A stretch of DNA of 34,725 nt from Streptomyces aurantiacus JA 4570 (GTDB taxonomy: Bacteria; Actinomycetota; Actinomycetes; Streptomycetales; Streptomycetaceae), in assembly GCF_000414115.1 (NCBI RefSeq), contig NZ_AOPZ01000430.1, forward strand, positions 1 through 34,725, read 5' to 3'. Under the pieces are notes generated by a model, which searched no databases, was not told the DNA's origin, and saw only the letters and a list, made by a program, of their open reading frames with translations. This document shows positions 30,610 through 34,725 of this stretch, piece by piece. The translations under genes and the position numbers were made by a program. Numbering within the stretch: position 1 is the stretch's first letter; the number at the start of each line of letters is the position of its first letter.

Positions 30610-30669
30610 CCGACGGGTGAACCGAGCTCCCCGCGGTGCTGCATGGCGGTGCCACCGCAGGGACACAAA

Positions 30670-30700
30670 GGCCCGCCCCCTGGCTCCCGGGGGGCGGGCC
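30670..30700. terminator. Terminator of the pst operon
   Basis: GGCCCGCCCCC (30670-30680) pairs with GGGGGCGGGCC (30690-30700), an 11-bp all-GC stem with a 9-nt loop, followed by CGTTCCGTTGGT. Confidence 0.85.
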
Positions 30701-30717
30701 CGTTCCGTTGGTATGTC

Positions 30718-30850
30718 AGCCCGTCGAGGGGGTCCCCCCTGCTCTTTAAGAGCTTTGGGGGAGTTTGAGGACGAGCCGCGAAGCGGCGATAGGGGGGTCC
30801 GGAGGCGAAGCCCCCGGTTTCGGGAAAGGGGCGGGTCTGGGGCGCCCCGC
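30718..30850. repeat. Nested intergenic repeat: head module interrupted by a palindrome
   Basis: AGCCCGTC (30718-30725) and TTTGAGGACGAG (30764-30775) are the two ends of the head module found at 14945 and 18252, but the five middle bases are replaced by 38 bp rich in palindromes (GGGGGTCCCCCC, CTCTTTAAGAG, CTTTGGGGGAG). A tail module (CGGGAAAGGGGCGGGTCTGG, then GGCGCCCCGC) follows. The block fills the pst-pit gap. Confidence 0.7.
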
Positions 30851-30856
30851 GAGGAC

Positions 30857-30926
30857 CTACAGGAACGCCAGGTTCACGATCCAGAAGCTCACCGCGGCGA
30901 CCAGCGCCGCCGCCGGCATCGTGATG
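30857..30926 (-). pseudogene. Remnant of a second pit gene 3' end
   Basis: On the minus strand this reads ITMPAAALVAAVSFWIVNLA, then FL and a TAG stop: the last 22 residues of the Pit transporter at 30993-31991. 54 bases (30873-30926) are identical to 31009-31062; the last part differs only at synonymous positions (AAC/AAT, CTG/CTC, CTG/TTG) and in the stop (TAG versus TGA). No start or upstream coding sequence remains. The offset between copies is 136 bp. Confidence 0.82.
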
Positions 30927-30992
30927 CTGCATTCCCCGGGGGATAACCCCCGGACCCCCAGCCGACACCGCCGCCCCGCACCCGCGTGGGCA

Positions 30993-31991
30993 TCACAAGA
31001 ACGCGAGATTCACGATCCAGAAGCTCACCGCGGCGACCAGCGCCGCCGCCGGCATCGTGATGAACCAGCCGAGGATGATGTTCTTGGCGACACCCCAGCG
31101 CACCGCGTTCACTCGCTTGGTCGCACCCACACCCATGATCGCGGACGTGATGACGTGAGTCGTCGAGATCGGCGCGTGGAACATGAACGCCGCGCTGAAC
31201 ATGACCCCCGCCCCCGTGGTCTCCGCAGCGAACCCCTGCGGCGGATCCAGCTCGATGATCTTGCGGCCGAGCGTCCGCATGATGCGCCAGCCACCCGCGT
31301 ACGTACCGAGCGACAGCATCACCGCACAGGCGATCTTGACCCAGATCGGAATCGGGTCGCCGGCGTCCTCGACATCGGCGATGACCAGGGCCATCACCAC
31401 GATGCCCATGGTCTTCTGCGCGTCCTGGAGGCCGTGCCCGAGCGCCATGCCGGCCGCCGAGACGGTCTGCGCGATGCGGAAGCCCCGCTTGGCCTTGTGC
31501 GGGTTGGACTTGCGGAACATCCACATGATCGCGCACATCACCAGATAGCCGACCAGCAGACCGACCAGCGGCGACAGGAACATCGGGATGACGATCTTCT
31601 CGACCACCCCGGACCAGATCACCCCGATGCCACCGGCGAGCGCCGCGCCCACCAGGCCGCCGAACAGCGCGTGCGACGAGGACGACGGCAGGCCGTAGTA
31701 CCAGGTGATCAGGTTCCAGACGATCGCGCCGACCAGACCGGCGAAGAGGATCCACATCCCCTTCGTGCCGTGCGGCGTCTCGATCAGCCCTTCGCTGACC
31801 GTCTTGGCGATGCCGCTGCCAAGGAAGGCACCGGCGAGGTTCATGACCGCGGCCATGGCGAGCGCCGCGCGTGGCGTCAGCGCACGCGTGGAGACGGAGG
31901 TGGCGATGGCGTTCGCGGAGTCGTGAAAGCCATTCGTGTACGTGAAACCGAGCGCGACGCCAATGGTCACGATCAACGCGAAGGTGTCCAT
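30993..31991 (-). CDS. pit: Low-affinity inorganic phosphate transporter (PiT)
   Basis: A 332-residue PiT-family protein with about ten helices. The duplicated PiT signature is seen as GFTYTNGFHDSANAIATSVS near the N-terminus and as APISTTHVITSAIMGVGATK in the second half, with WYYGLPSSSSHALFGG in between. It transports metal-phosphate complexes with protons. The start ATG 31991 has a GAGG SD and lies 9 bp after the DUF47 gene stop, so the two are an operon. In S. coelicolor the equivalent gene is called pitH1 (from memory). Its 3' end is partly duplicated downstream at 30857-30926. Confidence 0.94.
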   Translation of the reverse strand: MDTFALIVTIGVALGFTYTNGFHDSANAIATSVSTRALTPRAALAMAAVMNLAGAFLGSGIAKTVSEGLIETPHGTKGMWILFAGLVGAIVWNLITWYYGLPSSSSHALFGGLVGAALAGGIGVIWSGVVEKIVIPMFLSPLVGLLVGYLVMCAIMWMFRKSNPHKAKRGFRIAQTVSAAGMALGHGLQDAQKTMGIVVMALVIADVEDAGDPIPIWVKIACAVMLSLGTYAGGWRIMRTLGRKIIELDPPQGFAAETTGAGVMFSAAFMFHAPISTTHVITSAIMGVGATKRVNAVRWGVAKNIILGWFITMPAAALVAAVSFWIVNLAFL

Positions 31992-32000
31992 GGAGGTGCC

Positions 32001-32621
32001 TCAGGACTCCTTGACCGCGATGGTCTCCACCGTGTTGGCGACGTGCTCGAACGCGTCGGCCGCCTCTTCCAGCACATCGACGATCTGCTTGAGCTTCAGC
32101 ACCTCGATGGCGTCGTACTTGCCGTTGAAGAGGTGGGCGAGCAGCTTGCGGTGGATCTGGTCGGCCTGGTTCTCCAGGCGATTGACCTCGATCCAGTATT
32201 CGGTGAGGTTGTCCATGGTGCGCAGGTGCGGCATGGCCTCGGCCGTCAGCTCGGCGGCCCGCGCGAGCACCTCGATCTGCTGCTCGACGCCCTTGGGGAG
32301 CTCCTCGACCTGGTACAGAACGACCAGGTCGACGGCCTCCTCCATGAAGTCCATGATGTCGTCGAGCGAGGACGCCAGGGAGTAGATGTCCTCGCGGTCG
32401 AACGGCGTGATGAACGAGGAGTTCAGCTGGTGGAAGATCGCATGCGTCGCGTCGTCCCCCGCGTGTTCGGCGGCCCGCATACGCTCTGCGATCTCGGCTC
32501 GGGCCGAGGCATCGGCCCCGAGCAGTTCCATCAGGAGCTTGGAGCCTGTGACGATGTTGTCCGCGGATGCGGCGAACATGTCGTAGAAGCTCGTCTCCCT
32601 GGGGGTCAGACGAAATCGCAC
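32001..32621 (-). CDS. DUF47 (PhoU-like) Pit accessory protein
   Basis: A 206-residue all-helical protein of the DUF47/YkaA family, related to PhoU. Conserved acidic motifs are visible in FDREDIYSLASSLDDIMDFM and RLENQADQIHRKLLAHLF, with a second E/D-x-x-x-D-type set in VDVLEEAADAFEHV; these bind metals in PhoU-like folds. Such proteins are nearly always paired with Pit and needed for its activity or control. Start GTG 32621 has SD GAGGA. It leads the operon with pit and diverges from csoR. Confidence 0.92.
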   Translation of the reverse strand: MRFRLTPRETSFYDMFAASADNIVTGSKLLMELLGADASARAEIAERMRAAEHAGDDATHAIFHQLNSSFITPFDREDIYSLASSLDDIMDFMEEAVDLVVLYQVEELPKGVEQQIEVLARAAELTAEAMPHLRTMDNLTEYWIEVNRLENQADQIHRKLLAHLFNGKYDAIEVLKLKQIVDVLEEAADAFEHVANTVETIAVKES

Positions 32622-32756
32622 GTGGGGTCCTCGGGGTGCTTTGGATGCGGTCAGGCTGATGCTAGGCGCATCATCTGGCCACGGCTAACCGGCCATACCC
32701 CAGTGTCGCCCATCAGGCACAGTGATCAGCACACCACCCGAGGAATCGGCTACCCT

Positions 32757-32773
32757 ATACCCACTAGGGGTAT
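32757..32773 (+). promoter_or_regulatory. CsoR operator
   Basis: ATACCC-ACTAG-GGGTAT (32757-32773), a dyad of the known actinobacterial CsoR box type, lies 15 bp before the csoR start and just before its SD (AGGAGG). It implies copper-relieved autorepression of csoR. It is 135 bp from the DUF47 start, so an effect on pit is less likely. Confidence 0.8.
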
Positions 32774-32788
32774 GCACAGGAGGACGCG

Positions 32789-33121
32789 ATGACGACCACA
32801 GAGGCGGCCGAAGCAGTTCAGCCGGAGCAGCCCCACAAGACGCACGGGTATCACAAGCAGAAGGACGAGCACCTCAAGCGCCTGCGCCGCATCGAGGGCC
32901 AGATCCGCGGCCTGCAGCGCATGGTCGAGGAGGACGTCTACTGCATCGACATACTCACGCAGGTCTCCGCCGGCACGAAGGCCCTGCAGTCCTTCGCCCT
33001 CCAGCTCCTGGAGGAGCACCTGCGCCACTGCGTCGCGGACGCGGCGGTCAAGGGCGGTGACGAGATCGACGCGAAGGTCGAGGAGGCCACGAAGGCGATC
33101 GCGCGGATGCTGCGTACGTGA
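32789..33121 (+). CDS. csoR: Copper-sensing repressor CsoR
   Basis: A 110-residue CsoR/RcnR-family protein. The Cu(I) ligands are all present: Cys52 (DVYCIDIL), His77 and Cys81 (EEHLRHC). The N-terminal helix HLKRLRRIEGQIRGLQRMVE is the DNA-binding signature of the family. A His-rich head (HKTHGYHK) precedes it. Known role: a tetramer that represses copper export and chaperone genes until it binds Cu(I). ATG 32789 has a full SD (AGGAGG). No copA or copZ gene is in the window, so it acts in trans on them. Confidence 0.95.
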   Translation: MTTTEAAEAVQPEQPHKTHGYHKQKDEHLKRLRRIEGQIRGLQRMVEEDVYCIDILTQVSAGTKALQSFALQLLEEHLRHCVADAAVKGGDEIDAKVEEATKAIARMLRT

Positions 33122-33171
33122 GTCCTCGCGAGCCGCGACGCGGCGGGAAAAACGGCCGGTATGCGGCGGGC

Positions 33172-33366
33172 CTACGGCCGGGAATCGTCCCGGTCCGCCC
33201 CGCCCTCAAGACCGTCGGAGACTCGCAGCACCTCGTCGATCCGGTCGGCACTGAGCCGCTCACCGCGCGCGGCGGACGCCGCGATGATCAGTTCGCCGCA
33301 CAGCTCGATCTCGGCGAGGGCGACGTGGTCCTGAACTGCCGTCGCGCCCACCGGAGCCACGTTCAT
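33172..33366 (-). CDS. 64-residue conserved small protein
   Basis: ATG 33366 follows an excellent SD (AGGAAGAGGTG directly before it). The peptide, MNVAPVGATAVQDHVALAEI then ELCGELIIAASAARGERLSA and a charged end, is mostly helical, with one Cys and no membrane segment. A possible -10 TACTCT lies at 33403-33408. I recall similar small proteins next to csoR in Streptomyces. It converges with csoR (51 bp between stops). Function unknown. Confidence 0.75.
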   Translation of the reverse strand: MNVAPVGATAVQDHVALAEIELCGELIIAASAARGERLSADRIDEVLRVSDGLEGGADRDDSRP

Positions 33367-33538
33367 CACCTCTTCCTGACGACGGTTGTGCCGGTACCGG
33401 CTTCCTAGAGTAGGGAGCGCCCTACGCACCGCGCATGGCACGGACGGACCATATTCCACCCCTCATTCCCCCCTCCGCCCCGCCGTACGGGGCCTCGCCG
33501 GACGCGCTCCGCGGTCGTCGGCCGCCCTGTGCAACGGC

Positions 33539-34405
33539 TCAGCGCTCGGCGATCTTCCCGGCGAAGATGTCCTTTCCCGCGGGCAGCGTCACGTCGACGG
33601 GTGCCCCGAACCCGGACAGTGAAGTCGTCGACGCCACCGTGCCGTTGGACACCTTGAACCGGTGCCGGACCTTGCGCAGCCGGCCCTCCTCGTCGAGGTA
33701 CGCGTCGAAGGGCACCCCGGCCCTGCTGAACCCTTTCCCTGCCGCTGCCCGCAGCGCCGGGCCGTGCTCCTTCGACGCGGGCCTCGCGGCGCGGGCGAGG
33801 TCCGCGACGCCGCGGTAGTGCGCCACGTCGACGCCGTCGACGCGGGTCCGCTCCACGAACGTCACCCGGCGGGCGCCGCGCAGGAGTTCGGCGGCGACGA
33901 GGGGGTCGGTGGCGCCGCCCGTGACGAGGTTCCCGTCGGACAGGGAGGCCGTCTCGATGTGCACCCATTTGTCGGCGGGCACGCCCGCGCCGCGGTTCTT
34001 CATGTACAGGTCGCCGTCCGACATGAGTTCGGTGACCGGGGGCCTGCGCTCGGCGGAGCTGCCCGCCGGGTCCTGCGGCAGCACGACGTCGAGACGGCCG
34101 AGGCGGCGCCGGAAGTCGTACGTTCCCTCGCCCGTGACCGTCACCCGGGTGCCGCCGCTGGCCATCTCCATGGACGTACGCGCCTTGGAACTGCCCGCGC
34201 GCATCAGGGAGTCGGCGGCGCCGCGCACCGTCCCTGCGGGGTCTCGCGCCGCCGGGTCGTCGCTCGCCGCGGCGCCGCCGCCCACGCAGCCCGTGGTGAG
34301 CGCCATCAGTCCCATCGCGGCGGCGGTGGCAGCGGTGGCCGCCGCCGCTCTGCCCCTGTGCCTGCGCTGCTGCCCCATCGCCCTGCCGACCCCCAGCCTC
34401 TCCAT
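33539..34405 (-). CDS. Putative LppX/LprG-like lipoprotein
   Basis: A 288-residue lipoprotein. An Arg-rich n-region (QQRRHRGR), hydrophobic core (AAAATAATAAAMGLMALTTG) and lipobox LTTGC mark export and lipidation. The mature part (MEMASGGTRVTVTGEGTYDF, VTELMSDGDLYMKNRG, HYRGVADLARA, KVRHRFKVSNGTV) has the beta-strand pattern of the LppX/LprAFG and outer-lipoprotein-like fold, which bind lipids. ATG 34405 lacks an SD; ATG 34378 (MGQQRRH) has weak AGGG and is a serious alternative. It is 172 bp upstream of the 64-residue gene, the gap containing that gene's promoter. Fold assignment is inference. Confidence 0.78.
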   Translation of the reverse strand: MERLGVGRAMGQQRRHRGRAAAATAATAAAMGLMALTTGCVGGGAAASDDPAARDPAGTVRGAADSLMRAGSSKARTSMEMASGGTRVTVTGEGTYDFRRRLGRLDVVLPQDPAGSSAERRPPVTELMSDGDLYMKNRGAGVPADKWVHIETASLSDGNLVTGGATDPLVAAELLRGARRVTFVERTRVDGVDVAHYRGVADLARAARPASKEHGPALRAAAGKGFSRAGVPFDAYLDEEGRLRKVRHRFKVSNGTVASTTSLSGFGAPVDVTLPAGKDIFAGKIAER

Positions 34406-34502
34406 GTGTCAACCGGCCCGGCCCCTTGTCGTTTCGACTAACGACCGGTACGAGGCGTCGTCACGCCGCAGGGCATTCACCCGACGGGCGTACGGTGGCT
34501 CT

Positions 34503-34661
34503 GTGGCAGAGCAGCAATCCACCGAGCCCCACCGCACCACGACCGTCGAGAACGGGCCCTTCTGTGCCGCGCGGTGCACGTGCGGGTGGCGGGGGCCCGC
34601 CCGCAGGGCCCGCAGCAAGGCCCGCGACGACGCGGCCCACCACGCCGCCGCCCCCTTCTAG
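34503..34661 (+). CDS. 52-residue protein with C-x3-C-x-C motif
   Basis: GTG 34503 is preceded at 6 nt by TACGGT (34491-34496), which suggests a leaderless mRNA; there is no SD. The peptide (MAEQQSTEPHRTTTVENGPF, then CAARCTCGWRGPARRARSKA) has three clustered cysteines, a Trp and a basic tail ending in His residues, like half of a zinc or iron-binding knuckle. No membrane segment. I believe short CTCGW proteins of this kind recur in Streptomyces. Function unknown. Confidence 0.65.
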   Translation: MAEQQSTEPHRTTTVENGPFCAARCTCGWRGPARRARSKARDDAAHHAAAPF

Positions 34662-34690
34662 CCGCCCCCACGCCGGGGGCCCCTCCAGCG

Positions 34691-34725
34691 CCCGCCGCTC
34701 CGCGGCGGGATCTCTCCCACCCGCC
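34691..34725. repeat. Hairpin repeat at the window end
   Basis: CCCGCCGC-TCC-GCGGCGGG (34691-34709) is an 8-bp stem with a 3-nt loop and may terminate the 52-residue gene. With the following ATCTCTCCCACCCGCC it matches 24575-24607 inside the CHAD gene. It continues beyond the window. Confidence 0.65.

Noticed and set aside
30857..30992. Short minus-strand ORFs between pst and pit
   Set aside because: They arise from reading the pit remnant in wrong frames and from repeat DNA; no start with SD.

Overview
The window is high-GC actinobacterial chromosome, almost certainly Streptomyces. Third codon positions are strongly G/C, starts are often GTG, several mRNAs look leaderless, and the gene order matches, from memory, the core segment of Streptomyces coelicolor around SCO4133-SCO4181 (nur, cysA, glnR, mshD, ppk, pst, pit, csoR). 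No prophage, IS element, CRISPR array, tRNA or rRNA was seen. It is conserved core chromosome, and most of the novelty is at the level of small ORFs, repeats and regulatory DNA.

Layout. 63-2273 (minus): a run of a 33-residue membrane peptide, a nitrobindin-like protein that lacks the haem histidine, the nickel regulator Nur and a YgfZ/GcvT-like folate protein. 2377-4148: a DUF3099 membrane protein facing a sulfur unit made of a cysteine-containing leader peptide, the CysA sulfurtransferase and a DUF1416 protein. 4350-7552 (minus): a DUF2993 protein, then an operon of alpha/beta hydrolase, MoaD/ThiS-like protein and membrane protein. 7775-9725 (plus): an upstream mini-ORF overlapping glnR, then a LacI regulator. 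9847-13174: an HtrA-like protease whose 5' end is frameshifted by a 14-bp duplication, and an MprAB-like two-component pair. 13187-14946: an ABC-F protein with a palindrome-flanked promoter and a hairpin leader. 15018-18127 (minus): a second DUF2993 protein and a secreted 5'-nucleotidase. 18335-21687: mycothiol synthase MshD, then a GntR/ABC transporter operon behind a 44-bp palindrome.

21904-32621 is a phosphate and polyphosphate block. It holds polyphosphate kinase, a CHAD protein with a large low-complexity insert, a 15-codon relay ORF, a Nudix hydrolase, PstSCAB behind a PHO box, and (convergent) the low-affinity Pit transporter with its DUF47 partner. A 70-bp remnant of a second pit 3' end lies just downstream of pit. 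32757-34661: the copper regulator CsoR with its operator, a 64-residue protein, a lipoprotein and a 52-residue Cys-motif protein.

The phosphate genes fit one scheme: PstSCAB takes up Pi under PhoP control, Pit/DUF47 is the constitutive low-affinity route, Ppk stores phosphate as polyP, CHAD binds polyP, and the secreted nucleotidase releases Pi from nucleotides. GlnR (nitrogen), Nur (nickel), CsoR (copper) and the sulfur attenuator make this a region dense in nutrient regulators. Dispersed intergenic repeats occur in at least five places. One copy is interrupted by another palindrome, and related palindromes appear to have entered the CHAD reading frame.
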